Assembly: GCF_963082655.1 (NCBI RefSeq)
Contig: NC_081554.1
Coordinates: 59,525,933-59,589,932, forward strand
DNA length: 64,000 nucleotides
DNA from: Stomoxys calcitrans
Lineage: Eukaryota; Arthropoda; Insecta; Diptera; Muscidae
Direction: 5' to 3'
In this document: piece after piece, positions 11,353 to 22,399 of the stretch
Layout: each line of letters begins with the position of its first letter
Position numbering within the stretch: position 1 is the first letter of the stretch
Program-made: the position numbers and the translations under genes
Notes under the pieces: generated by a model
The model's database searches: none
The model's input: the letters and a program-made list of their open reading frames with translations, nothing else
What the model was told of the DNA's origin: nothing

Positions 11353-11587
11353 TCAAGACGGTGGAAGTGGAGATTGTGGTGGTGTTGGTGGTGGTTGTGC
11401 AAGTGGTAGTGGTTCTACTGAGGATATTTGTGCTTGAAGTGTTACAGGTAGACTAGTTTGTGGCAATTCTGGCGGGGTAACAATTGTATTGCAAGAACTA
11501 GAACTATTACTATCACCGCCAATGACAGTTTCAAGTTCATCACCATATTTATAGTTGCCATCGTACGATTTTGCCTCACTGTAATCA
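11353..11587 (-). CDS. Alternative last exon 2 of the Na+/H+ exchanger-like gene
   Basis: Acceptor 'cccttcacag' ends at 11588. The exon starts with one base (T) that completes the glycine codon left in phase 2 by the exon at 25957-26293. It encodes 77 residues and stops at TGA 11353-11355. The tail begins DYSEAKSYDGNYKYGDELE, then a Ser/Asn run, and ends in a proline-rich segment (PLAQPPPTPPQSPLPPS). No ATG is present, so simple ORF searches miss it. The matching phase, open frame, acidic-to-proline composition and own stop support a real coding exon used instead of 16536-16905. The proline-rich end could bind SH3 or WW proteins; that is inference. The acceptor pyrimidine tract is modest. Confidence 0.72.
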
Positions 11588-12260
11588 CTGTGAAGGGTAG
11601 TTGGAATATGGTTATTATTTATGTAAATTAATTGAAGAACACAGTTGTAAGTGTTTTGTTTTTTTAAGATTTCGTTTTTATTTTATTTTTTAGACTAGGC
11701 CCTTAACATGGACGTTTTGATGACAAAAACATGGATTTATTTTTATTTTTTTAAATAACTTTACTAACTATACACACAACAAATATTTATTCTAAGAGAT
11801 TTACACATTTACATATGTGATTTACTAGACTGGGATGGCTCATGTAAAAAAACATACATGTTTTTTTTTTTGTTTTCATTATTCTAGTGTATAGATAATC
11901 GCAAGATATAACTTAGAAAATAATTGAGCAATATTCGCTAAAAGGGGTTGTAATTGAATTTAAATGAAAAATTTATCTGCATCTTGACATTAAGTCCTGG
12001 AAAAATACACAATCGAGTAACGCGTTTAAGTTATTCAAAATCAACACCAGCTCTTAAAATGTAACCGTTCATTTTTTTGTGACGTATGAACAATTTCATT
12101 AGAATTATATATTAATATCACTCATACGCATGAACATACCTCATCTTAATATTCGATTGTGAGACCAAAACTGATGTAATTGATAAAGAATTTACTATTT
12201 ACAGAACAACACTTATTTCAATAATTAGTATTGGTTCCTTTGAAGAAGGGTTAGTAATTT
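11588..12260. other. AT-rich region between the two last exons; no gene seen
   Basis: No splice-bounded open frame or recognised repeat. Homopolymer tracts only. Confidence 0.5.
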
Positions 12261-12281
12261 TTGGCTCTGCAAAGCAGGTTT

Positions 12282-12304
12282 TGCAGGCCACATAGTGGCC
12301 TGCA
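12282..12304. other. Perfect hairpin followed by a T run
   Basis: A 10-bp stem TGCAGGCCAC/GTGGCCTGCA with a 3-nt loop (ATA) is followed directly by eight T. No function is assigned. Confidence 0.6.
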
Positions 12305-12409
12305 TTTTTTTTGTTACCTCAAAAAAAGATAGCAACTTGCAGAGGTCCTTATTCGAATTTTTTACTCTATTAGCAAAAAAAAAATGTTCTCCTTTATAGC
12401 TTGGGGCAG

Positions 12410-12670
12410 TCTAATGGCTATACCCCAATAGAAGACAAAAAGCAACAGACCAAGAATATATTTGACGAGCGCCTAGAGAGAATATTGAGATTAAAGTAGT
12501 CAATTTGTAATCATGACTCAAATTGGCTCGAAGGCTACCCATTGCCCACTCCATTGGCAATACCGCGAAAAGCTTACCTCAAGAAACCCATGGCATTGCC
12601 AGGAGTGCTGAAATTCTATTGAAGCCAACAATGCGGCATAGAAAAAACCCTGTAATCAGAATTGAGCAAC
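12410..12670 (+). pseudogene. RTE-like LINE remnant
   Basis: In mixed frames the translation gives 'LPIAHSIGNTAKS' and a 'PQETHGIARSAEI' stretch that match the linker seen at 7912-8151 and 44870-45250. It is frameshifted. Confidence 0.5.
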
Positions 12671-12923
12671 ACGTTTATGTTATTCAAAATCAACAACAGC
12701 CCTTAATATGGTAACCACACTTTCTGTGTTGTTTAAAAACATTCAGTAGTTCATAATCAAACTTTTTTGTGATCACAAAGAAAATTTTATTACATTTTTT
12801 GAAAACAGGCAAAATTACCTTAAATTTGAGTCTTGACGAAGAGCAGAGGCCTGTAGATGCGTTTAAACATGCGTTAGACCAGTAAACTATCATTGTAGAA
12901 AAAATGGTTTGATAAGACAGAGA

Positions 12924-13030
12924 CCACTGTGGCGCAGATGTAAGCATAAACATATGACGCCGAACGCTGTCATAGTCGGACATGCTAGGCCTAAATCCCG
13001 GCGTAAAGATCAGAAAAATTTTCATCGATG
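12924..13030 (+). mobile_element. Degenerate head of the tRNA-type SINE
   Basis: 'accactgtggcgcagatgta', 'atgacgccgaacgc', 'aaatcccggcgtaaagatca' align with the SINE head at 43773, with many substitutions. Confidence 0.55.
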
Positions 13031-13033
13031 GTT

Positions 13034-13587
13034 ATACCCTTACACGAAAAAAAATTCGCAAAAAACTTTCAATTAAAAATGTAATTGATAGTAAAATCGT
13101 TTTTAATAATAAAATTAATTGATTCAATAATTTTTTAATTGAATATGAACTTCTTTTCAATTACAGTCATAATTGAAATTTCTACCATTATCAATTAAAA
13201 TATTAATTGATTCATGAAATGATTTAATTAAATCTCAAGTTCATGTTCCAGGAGGTAAACATCTGTGTACCAAATATAGAAATTATGTGAAACTTCAAAA
13301 AATTTCAATAATTTTTAATTGGACCAATTAAAAAATAATTTGAAAATTTCCAAAATTTCAATTTTGTTTTTAATCGGATTAATTAAAAAATTTAATGAAA
13401 ATTGCAACAATTTCAATTATTTTAATTGAATATCCAAGAGTGTTTAATGACTTTTTTTTTTCAATTGCTTTTTCAAAGACGGTTATTGTTATTATCATTT
13501 TCGTGATTACAGCAGTTTCAATTAAAAAATTAATCGCATCAACTAATTTTGTGATAGAAACCGATTTTGATATTTTTGCTGTGTACT
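13034..13587. repeat. AT-rich palindromic element with short terminal inverted repeats
   Basis: It opens with 'ttacacgaaaaaaaa' and closes with 'tttttgctgtgtac'. The inside alternates 'caattaaaaa' and 'tttttaattg' blocks in both orientations. Related blocks lie at 28760-29040 and 31675-31860. I read it as a non-autonomous DNA element; the class is not certain. Confidence 0.55.
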
Positions 13588-13609
13588 TATGCTGGTGTCG
13601 CTGTGCGGC

Positions 13610-13740
13610 ACTGCGTTTGGACCTGGCATAAAAAAGGAGGCTCCTTACTATTGAGCTTAAACTTGAATCGGACTGCACTCATTGATATGAGAGAAGTATA
13701 CCCTGTCTTCTAATAGAATGTAAATGGAATATTTAGTCAG
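13610..13740 (+). mobile_element. SINE 3' tail fragment
   Basis: 'ttgagcttaaacttgaatcg', 'gactgcactcattgatatg' and a 'aatagaatg' ending match the tail of the tRNA-type SINE. Confidence 0.7.
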
Positions 13741-13889
13741 ACGAGAAAAAATGGACTCCCTAATTATAACAACCACTGCCAATTATATACGGAACCTCAT
13801 TTGCGAATATGGATTGAGTTTCTGAAGATAAAAGAGTACAAGGCCAATATAAGCGCCTCACAGAAAAGTCTATAGCGTGGGAGGGTGTG

Positions 13890-14180
13890 CATAAAACACA
13901 GGAAAATAAGTCGTTGTATTGCAGCTGTTATGATGCTAGACATAAATTTGGCTGTGCATTTGTGGTAGGTCGAAGACTTAATACACAAATTTACCCTGTT
14001 AGATGAAAGACTAGCCACAATTCGTTGAAAGCCAAATTCGGTCTCATATCGGCCATTGGCTGAAGACAACAGATCAAAGCATATACTCTACGAGAGCCTA
14101 GAGAAAACATATGGCTGTTGCCCGAACCGTGACATTAAAATCGTTCTAAGCAGGCTGTGGAGTCGAGTTTTGAGGCCGGA
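13890..14180 (+). pseudogene. RTE-like LINE endonuclease fragment
   Basis: Codons around 13921-13980 read 'CYDARHKFGCAFVVGRRL', the endonuclease block also present on the minus strand at 45356-45616 (HNTRHEFGCGFVVGRRL). Frameshifts follow. A partial repeat of the downstream part is at 14370-14450. Confidence 0.65.
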
Positions 14181-14300
14181 GTCGGCCGACTCCCACGGAC
14201 TCTTGAGCCGAAGTAGGACTTTGGTTCGGAATTGAGCACGCTTGCCCCGACTCCGACTCCGGCTTAATACTCCGACTCCGAATTAAACTTCCACCCGGGG
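14150..14300. repeat. Degenerate GACTCC/GGAGTC simple repeat
   Basis: Repeated 'gactccgactcc' and its complement 'ggagtcgg' fill the stretch. Confidence 0.7.
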
Positions 14301-14827
14301 TCGAGTGCTAGAATCCGCAGACCTGAGGGGATAGGACGGGAGAATATCTTTGGAGGGACGGAAGAATATCTTTGAGAGACTAGCCACATTACATTAAAAA
14401 GTGAAATCCGGCAGATCAAGCATATGTTCTATAAGCGCCTAGAATATACAGTGGGACAGATATTTCTACATACCTTTTCGTAAATGTCAGCTTCGTAAAC
14501 TGACAGTCACATAATGAGAATATGATATAACCTAATAAATTTTAGCTAATTATGAGAGTGGTGACAATTGAGAACAGTTTTAGCAACATTCGATATATGG
14601 CGGAAAAACTTTTTCGTATAAACATTTCGTTGTCTAAACCGCATTTTTTGAGTGGAGTATGTAGACTTTTCTGTGCCACTGTATATGACAGTTGCCCATG
14701 ACATTACAATCGTTTCAAAAGGGGATAGTAGGGCAGAATATCTTTGGCATGCACAGCAGCAAACAAAGACAATCAAATATGGTGGATGATGCGAACTTTA
14801 TGTTCGATCAACGAACATATTCGTTAA

Positions 14828-15178
14828 GTGTTCGGATTTATTGAAATCGCTACAGGATATAATGGCAGTGTCGAGAGGCAAGACTTATTGTTGTTCTCCC
14901 TTGTCGACAACTACCATCACCAAACAGTCCTTGGTGATATTAGCAAAGGTTCTTGGACCCATATTACTCCAAGAGACCGCAGTCTTTTGATGAGGCGTTT
15001 GGTGTATCTCCGAGCTTATTTAAGGAAGCATCTCTCCTCATTGGTGAGAGATTTTAGCATCATTCGCACCAGGCCTCTCAATGAATCTATGAATGATTCT
15101 CATTTTATTATTCCAAACCCTCAAAAAGAGTTGGTTTCAAATCCTGGCGAGAACATCAAGAAAAGCTTTCAGAGCTAG
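14828..15178 (+). other. 116-residue open frame, unrecognised; 3' end is SINE-derived
   Basis: The frame starts MFGFIEIATGYNGSVERQD and stays open to 15178. I recognise no domain. The last residues (SNPGENIKKSFQS) translate the SINE motif 'aaatcctggcgagaacatca', so at least the C-terminus is repeat sequence. No splice sites or promoter support it. It could be old transposon coding sequence. Confidence 0.2.
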
Positions 15179-15179
15179 T

Positions 15180-15790
15180 TATCGAATCCTAATACTTATG
15201 CGACATTACAATCCTTGAAAAACTACTCCCCAACGAGGTGACGACACGCATACAGCATGTTGGGTGTTGCCGAGAAGGCCAATGGCCTAGACTAATAGCT
15301 TCGATTTTGTCCTTAAGACTCGAACCAGGTGTCCGCTTCAAAAGCCCCTGCTAACCAGTCGTCTGTCGGTTAGTGGAGCCTGGAGCAGCCACTCCACCAT
15401 TCGAGATCTCAGTAGCAGACAACATACTACGGCTTGATACCACCATCGCAGTTGTTGGGTCTATGGAGTCCATTCTAAGCCAATTCCCGGGCTCTAATTC
15501 TGCCGCCACGCTGGGAACAGACGCTATATGCAGCTATGTTTGAGCGACTTCCAATTTTTTCTAAATAACGACCTATTTCGAGTTGCAGAATATTCTTGCG
15601 GAGCGAAATAACAAAACGTTCACTCGACAAATCACATCTCAATGAGGCTGAGTATGGATGAGAGGGATTCCTGTCTTGCAAGAGAAACAAAAGCCCACCA
15701 AATCAGGCTTTTGAAAATATTACCCATCTAAACTGTTCCATCTAACTGAGGCATCCATAAAGGAACAAATCAATGCCTGTATTATATGCT
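15180..15790. other. Unclassified sequence, no supported gene
   Basis: Base composition is less AT-rich than its surroundings, which suggests transposon-derived DNA, but I identify no domain in six frames. The minus-strand 71-aa frame at 15475-15690 has no motif. Confidence 0.3.
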
Positions 15791-15803
15791 TGGGTACGTA
15801 TGA

Positions 15804-15809
15804 TTTATT
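15804..15809 (-). terminator. Candidate distal polyadenylation signal for last exon 1
   Basis: AATAAA on the minus strand about 730 nt beyond the stop at 16536. ATTAAA variants on the same strand at 16189-16194 and 16231-16236 are closer and may be used instead. Confidence 0.3.
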
Positions 15810-16535
15810 TTAATTTTTTGATTTCAATTAATATCACTTATACGCTGATTAATCAATGTAGCTGGATATTGGTACCTTGGGACGAATGATGAATTTCATT
15901 TTTTTAATTTCATTATTATCACTTATACGTCGAAATGCAAAAAAAATCCTTCTTCAAGAAACAAATTTAAATTCATGGTATTTTCTAATATTTTTACATG
16001 TTCTATGCTCAATTATTTTCTATGATTTTTTAAGTGCTCTATACATATATGTATGTGTATACACGTAATATCTCTGTACAACATCAAAATATGAAAAAAG
16101 ATATATGTATTCAGGTTTGAGTTGCATTTGATTGAGGTTATGTAGGTGGTTCTTTTTAAAGTTTGTGTTTTTGTTTCTCTTTCAAATGTTTAATAGTATA
16201 CTAACATTTCCAACGGTATCAGCTTTTGGATTTAATTGTACAAAATGTAGAGATAAAAAGGTGATCGAAAAATAGGTTCCTGATTTTTTTTTCTCCTTCT
16301 GGCTTAAACTTTTTTTTTTGTCTATTTTGCACTCTCTTGGTATGCTCATGTGTTACGAGTAGTTGTAGATAATTTCCTATTTAAGTAACTATAGGTGTGT
16401 ATGTGTTTTGGGCGCATGTGTTTTGTGACAGTGTGTGTGCGTATGATGGGCTCTCATTTCCATTGCCTGTGTCAGGCATGTCATTTCATGTATGTCTGTA
16501 TCTATGAATTAGTCATCATTTGTGTTGGTTAAATT

Positions 16536-16905
16536 TCAGAACTCCTTGACGGGACTACAGGGCATGTAGGGAGGACTTCGTGTGGTGGTTGTTGCTGTTG
16601 TAGGCGTTGAACATGTCGGTGAATTTTCATTGGTTGTAGTCGCAGTAGTTGTGCAAGTTGTTGGAGTTGTATTCGTTGTCGTTGTTGTTGTTGTCGTCGT
16701 CGTTGTTGTTGTTGTGTTTGAAGTTGTCATGCCCATAGTTGCATTGTGGTAAGCATAATCATAGTTATTATCTATGATATTGGTAGGCGTGGTGGTTGTA
16801 TTAGTAGTAGTGGGCGAGGAATCATTGGAAGTACTGACAAATTTGCCCAAAAGCAAGGGACTTATGTTAATTATTTTACTGGGCCTGCGTCCGGTTACCA
16901 AAAGG
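16536..16905 (-). CDS. Alternative last exon 1 of the Na+/H+ exchanger-like gene
   Basis: Acceptor 'tatgaactgcag' ends at 16906. The exon starts with one base (C) that completes the glycine codon left in phase 2 by the exon at 25957-26293. It then encodes 122 residues and stops at TGA 16536-16538. The first part (LLVTGRRPSKIINISPLLLG) is well formed. The middle is a long threonine run encoded by ACN triplets (plus-strand GTT/GTC/GTA repeat at about 16590-16740). The end is PPYMPCSPVKEF. The poly-Thr block is a trinucleotide expansion and may vary in length between individuals. This exon and 11353-11587 give two different C-termini. The upstream part of the open frame, back to 17033, is intron. 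Confidence 0.72.
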
Positions 16906-18500
16906 CTGCAGTTCATATAGTCACATTGTATATAGACACAATGGTGATGGACAAAGGTTTGTAGGAATATCAAAGTGCCATGGAGATAGATAGAGGGGGG
17001 TTTAAGTAGGATGGTGAGTGAGAAAAGGCGCACACATTACACACCGCACGCACCGTTGCACAATTTTTTGTATAACACATACACACACAGAAATTGTTAG
17101 GTAATTTTTTTTTTTTATTATCACAGTTTTTATTTTTCAAAAAACAAAAACCAAAGTTAAGAGTTTTGCATTAACCCAAAGGAAGGCACAAAGAAATAAC
17201 GATAAAAAAAGAGAAAAATGGAAAGTATATATATATATTAACGTAAGGACATTTATTTATCAAAAGGAGTCTGGAGTTTATTTGAAGTAAGTTAAGAAAA
17301 CAAGGCAATTATTATTTTTCAAAAACCAAAAAGAAAAAAAGGTATTCATTTTCATTACCAACAAAAAAAAAATATATAGGAAATCTAAATAAATGTCAAT
17401 TTGGTGTAGACATTATATTGTAGGAAGTGTCTTGTAAGGTTGGTGTTGAATAAAATTAAAACAAATCCAAAGTAGATAAAAAGTTTTATTAAAAAAATGT
17501 AAATAAAATCATATTCATGGTCATACGTAGTAGTGTATGTGGTTTTTTTAGGCATATTTCATTTATTCAGACTAGAAGATTTTGACTTAATAATAATTTC
17601 ATTGTAGCGTGTGATTGTTTGTAATCTATATTTAAAATATGTTGCATATAAAAATTTGAGTAATCTTAAAACCGGCATACTTTTGTAAGAAAAAAGCATA
17701 GAAATCCTTTAATGACCTATAATAATATATTCTAACAGCAACCTCATGCCCCGTGCACAGTGGGTTAAATAAATTAATAATATTAATACAATAATATATA
17801 AAATTAATTTTTTTAAAGCAATACGCTTTATTTTAAGAAAAAAAAATTGGAGAGACAAATTTTAAGGAAATTTTTCTCATGAATCACTTTTTTTAAATTT
17901 TTTGATTTACAAATAAATTTTCTATAAGTAATACAATAAAATAAATAACATGAAATGTTTCCAAAAGGCTAAACTGCAAGAAAGGTAGTATTTTGAAAAA
18001 ATTTTCAGGAAAACTTTCTCATGGAAAATTTCTACAAATTCTCCTTTACAGTAAACATTTTCTCAAAAAAAAAACAAAAACTAGGAAATTTTATCTAAAA
18101 AAAAATTTCTTCTGAAGAAAATTTTCTAGAAATTTGCTCTAAGAAAACATTTTCATTAAACATTTTTTAAAGCAATTATCCATGAACGACAAAATTCCCA
18201 TACAATTTTTTCTAAAAAATTTTCAAAATTTTCTTTAATAATAGAAAATTTTTACAGAATTTTCGCTAAAGACGACAGTTTCCAAACATTTCCATGCAAT
18301 TTTCACTATACGGCTAGTACTATGTTCAATTTTCACATTTGAAAACACATGTTTTTCGCGATTTCTGTTTTGAAACACCACAATAATCTCAACGATAACA
18401 CAATGTTATTAAAATTGTTTCATGAATAAAATCAGCAAGTATTTTTTTGCTTCAAAATCTATTACCCAAAAAAAAAGTGATCACGAAAAATTTTCTCGAA
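16906..18500. other. Intron, AT-rich; no further exon seen
   Basis: Very AT-rich with degenerate 'gaaaattttct' repeats at about 17990-18300 in both orientations. No splice-bounded open frame found. Confidence 0.55.
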
Positions 18501-18515
18501 AAGCCAACATAGTGC

Positions 18516-19030
18516 CAGTGTTAGGATGGAAGATCAACGTGCGGCATCAAAGTGGGCTATCGAAAGTGGCCTAGGCGTAAATTCGTCTAAGTCGGAAGTT
18601 GTCTTTTCACCAGGAGATACAAGTTACAAACAGTGGCACACGTCTGAATTGTATGCAGAAAAAGCAAACTACCTGGGCGATTTTCTGGACAGGAAATTGA
18701 AGTGAAAATCAAACATTTTGGAAAAGGCAGGAAAAGCAACTCTTGCCCTACACACCAGGAAAAATTGGGAGGTAAACATTGGGCCACATGTCATGCAATG
18801 GATGCATACTACAGTTGTCAGACATATAATGCTGTATTGTGATGTGGTCTAGTGAACGGCGATTCAAATGTCCGCCATATGTCGAATTTAATACTACACC
18901 TAATGCCTCTCGAATTTGTGCCTAGACAGATTACTGCGACCACTGCTGAGAGGCTAAGGGTACTTTCTCTTTGGCCATGCGGTGGCTAAGGACATTGTGA
19001 TATTCTTGATGCAGTGCAAGATGTTCCAGA
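18516..19030 (+). pseudogene. LINE reverse-transcriptase fragment
   Basis: Translation gives 'WAIESGLGVNSSKSEVVFSP' and then ANYLGDFLDRKLK, the conserved end of LINE reverse transcriptases (GLGVNPSKTE ... YLG..LD.KL pattern). Many stops follow. It precedes an endonuclease fragment (19160), the wrong order for one element, so it is a separate remnant or a rearranged copy. Confidence 0.7.
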
Positions 19031-19159
19031 CAGTGCGGGTTACACATTTTGATAAAAAGTACTACATCACTTTTCCTTCTTGAATATATTATCTCTGGAA
19101 ATAGAGGTTATAAAGCCTTTCATACAAAAGTATGAAGGATGCCAATGTACATCACCAGA

Positions 19160-20345
19160 TATGGGGAAGTTCTGATTTCACCGAGAAGGTGCTTGTCGAA
19201 TGTATTATAAGCTGCAATTTGGCGATTTGTAATATCCCCATTAATCAACCTTTATTACCAGGAACAGGCAGGAGGTATTATGTATTACCTTTTTATTGTA
19301 AGATATAAGCGTAAGAATATGCGACTGGAAAATGTTAAATGACTACAGCTTCTCTGATCATCGTTACATTAGTTTCAGCCTTGGAGAAAATACTGCAGAA
19401 GTGGTCCCTCGGCTAAACAGAAGAAAGGCGGATTAGGATAAATTTCGGCACAAATTTTGGACGTCTATCCCATCTAGACCAGAAAATGAAGTGGAAACTG
19501 CACAAGATATAGACATAATGGTCAAGCGGATCACGAAGACCCCGAATGACTCGCTTAGTGCCAAAGCCAAGGGGCAAACAGCGAACGCCATGGTGGACCC
19601 CAGAGCTGGTTGGTCTAAGGATGGACTGCTCTTCAACAGGGCGAAAGCCACAAGAGAACCACACGATTGAGCTAAGAAAATATAAGGGCGAGCAGAGAAA
19701 GGCTCAGAACAAATCCTGGATGGAATACTGCAGCTCAGTGGAGGATTCATCAGAGGCCTCTAGGCTAAGGAAAATTCTGTCCTCGAGACCTATATTCAGG
19801 AGTCAGAGAATGCATGGACAGTGTCTAGTGAGGAAACACTAGAACTAATCGTTGATACACATTTCCCGAGAAATTCTCCAACGAACAATGTGGCGCTAGA
19901 AGAGGTTGTTACTGATATGCATTCGTCGGAGGTTATTTGGGAAATTGTGTCTGAGCCGAAAATCCTTTGGCCGATAAGAAGTTTCGACTCCTTCAAGTCG
20001 CCAGACCCTGATGATGTACCACAGGTTGTATTACAAGCTGTGTCCAATAGACTGGTTCCTTGGCTTAGGGAGTTATACTCTGCTTGTGTCTACATGTGGG
20101 ATGGAGGGACACAAAGGTCATTTTCATTCCGAAAGCAGGAAAACCTTTCCCCACGTAGGCGAAAGAATTTCGTCCTATTAGTTTATCATCCTTAATGCTG
20201 AAGACTCTTGAGAGGTTGGTAGAAATAATCTTAGGGCAAATATCCCTGGAGATCGCCTGTCTCGGCAGCAGCATGCATATCGTAAGGGCAAATCCACTGA
20301 AGCCGTCCTTCACGACCTAGTCGGCTACATAGAGGGTTCCCTGGC
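19160..20345 (+). pseudogene. LOA/I-like LINE, endonuclease to RT, copy 1
   Basis: Starts in the endonuclease end (LVECIISCNLAICNI, then DYSFSDHRYISFSLGENTA), passes a linker, and reaches the RT start (DSFKSPDPDDVPQVVLQA; then in another frame FRPISLSSLMLKTLERLVE and LSRQQHAYRKGKSTEAVLHD-like sequence). Stops and frameshifts at about 19437, 19670 and 20130 inactivate it. A second copy of the same family begins at 23540 in the same orientation, and a third, in minus orientation, is at 56510-57290. Confidence 0.8.
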
Positions 20346-20389
20346 TGTCCAGGAATATACAAAATTCTGTTCTGTTCCTGATAGAATCG

Positions 20390-21310
20390 ATTAGAACAAC
20401 GATATCCCTGGTAATAGAAGTAACATAGACTTCTAAACTGATGGTTCCAAACTAGACGACCAGGTGGGCTTTCGTGTGTACTCTTAAGATCTGGAACTGG
20501 TCATAACGAGAAGGTTATTCGATCACTGCAGTGTGTATCAAGCGAAGATCCTTGCAATTAAGGGGGTGGTGGAATGGCTGTGATATATTGTCGTAACGAC
20601 GATTGGCATAAATATCTTCTAAGACAGCCATCAAATCCCCGGAGAACGTATTTCTCCACCCTCCACTGTCGCAGATCACTGAACGTATTTCTCCGCCCTC
20701 AGCCATCTCTCAACGAGATGGCTGAACAGTTGAAAATTCATCAGTTCTGGGTGCCAGGCCACAGAGATATCCCAGGGAATTGTAGAGCAGACGAGCTTGT
20801 GAGACTGAAACTACCTTACACATTCCAGGTGAACCGGTATCTGTTGGAATGCCTCTAGCTAAATTTAAGCTAAGTCTTCAGAATCTGGCCCGAAGGGCGA
20901 CCAATGGTAGACAGTCACAAAGTGGGAGTTGTAAATACTCCAAAATTATGTGACCCAATTCAGTCTTGAAGAGGTCTACCGCTTTGCTGTCGCTGGCTAG
21001 AACAAACTTTCCTGTCATTGTGTCCGTCATGGCAGGTCACTGTCTGATTGGATAACAAGCTGACAGACAGAAAGTTGCAGTAACGCCTTCTGCAGAAGCT
21101 GTGAGGACGTCAAGCAAGAGGAGTCTAAAGACAATCTGCTGTACTTGTGTTCCGGTTGTTTGAGAACTTGTCTGAAGTAGCAGAAGTGAACATTCGCATG
21201 TTTATGGACCTTTTAAAGCCATATTGATGGTATAATGATAGGCACTGGAAGTTTTTTCCTTCTGCTGTTCCTATGGTATTACAATGGAGGAAGACCACTT
21301 AAACCTTACC
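20390..21310 (+). pseudogene. LINE RNase H domain and 3' end
   Basis: After an internal deletion the fragment continues with an RNase H-like region: TDGSKLDDQVGF, then about 20740 'FWVPGHRDIPGNCRADELVR', the conserved RNase H end (the catalytic-type VPGH and the ADELA block). A Cys-rich end follows (CRSCEDVKQEES). The 3' end is 'tatggtattacaatggagg', shared with the SINE at 1537-1650. Several in-frame stops. Confidence 0.75.
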
Positions 21311-21700
21311 TAACCTACGTCACCATGACATGGTTACCAAGTAATGAGTAGAATTGTGTACTCAAAGAAGGTGTTAATATCACCATTTCATTTCAAAGTT
21401 TTTCGAGATCTTAAGTCTCTGAATTCTATTCCTCTAATGGCCAATCTATTGTATAATCCGCAATGATTCTGCATTTTCCGGCCGTAGGAAAAATAACTTG
21501 GCCTCTGGCTCCTTAATGTATATAGCGCAACATTACAATGGAAGAAGACCACTTAAACGTTAGTTAACCTACATCACCATGACATGGAAACCAAGTGATG
21601 AGTATAATTATATACTTAAAGAAGGTGTTAATATCACCATTTCACTTCAAAGCCCTTCGTGATCCTAAGTCTCTGATTGCTTTTCCTCTAATGGCCAAAC
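21283..21700. repeat. ~240-bp direct tandem duplication at the LINE 3' end
   Basis: 21283-21460 and 21525-21705 share 'attacaatgga(g/a)gaagacc', 'tcaccatgacatgg', 'gaaggtgttaatatcaccat' and 'ctctaatggcca'. The second copy is interrupted only by small changes. Confidence 0.75.
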
Positions 21701-21779
21701 TACAATCCGTAAAGATGTTCACACTCGAATTGACATTGCATTATCTGACTCATTCTGCATTTTCCTTAATGTAGACGTT

Positions 21780-22390
21780 CAGACGGATTTATGTTGAGAC
21801 TTCTAGGTCTTTCCCATTCGAATGCAATCTCCAAGACCATTTCATTCTTCTGCAAAGCTTATTCCTCCTTTTCCACAAAAATATATCAGCGTCATCGCAT
21901 AGCAGAGAGATCAAATGCCTCTTCAGTGAGGATCCGTAGCAGGACTTTCTTGGTGTTTGCCCATAGGAGTGGCTATAAAATTCTCCACGGTGGTGTGGCC
22001 TAAAACCCGCTCCCACATATTCTAATACACTTACATAATCCGCTGCGATGTCAATGCGCACCCCTAGTGTCTACATGCGCACCCCTAGTGTCGAAAGGTA
22101 CTTGTACCCTATGCAGCATCTCGTGCAGGGCGGTCACCGCCAATCGCTCTTTGACGTAGGCATGGTTGCTGTCACCAAGAAATTCTCCAACCTTGCATGG
22201 TGTCCATTTATGGTTTTGGCTATAAGGTCCATATGGTTTGGTGCCGCCAAACTCGCCTTGACGGGTTTGGGTATGAAAACTTCCTATGCCTTGTGCCAGG
22301 TCTTCGGAGTATATCCGAATACTAGGCACGTGTGAATGTAACAGCTAAATGGGGTGCTCACTAGACCATCTTCTTCCATTAGATCCCAGG
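21780..22390 (-). pseudogene. LINE RT fragment on the minus strand
   Basis: In mixed frames the minus strand gives 'EVFIPKPVKASLVAP', a form of the VVFIPKPGK block at the start of LINE reverse transcriptase, and 'LAVTALHEMLHRVQ', a form of the TALHEM block. Frameshifts separate them. The duplicate 'gcgcacccctagtgtc' at 22060-22094 is a short tandem repeat inside. Confidence 0.55.
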
Positions 22391-22399
22391 GACCTAAAC

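Noticed and set aside
14546..14776. 76-aa minus frame with Cys residues
   Set aside because: No domain, no splice support, surrounded by LINE debris.
16913..17033. N-terminal extension of the 165-aa frame
   Set aside because: It lies upstream of the acceptor AG at 16906 and has no coding character.
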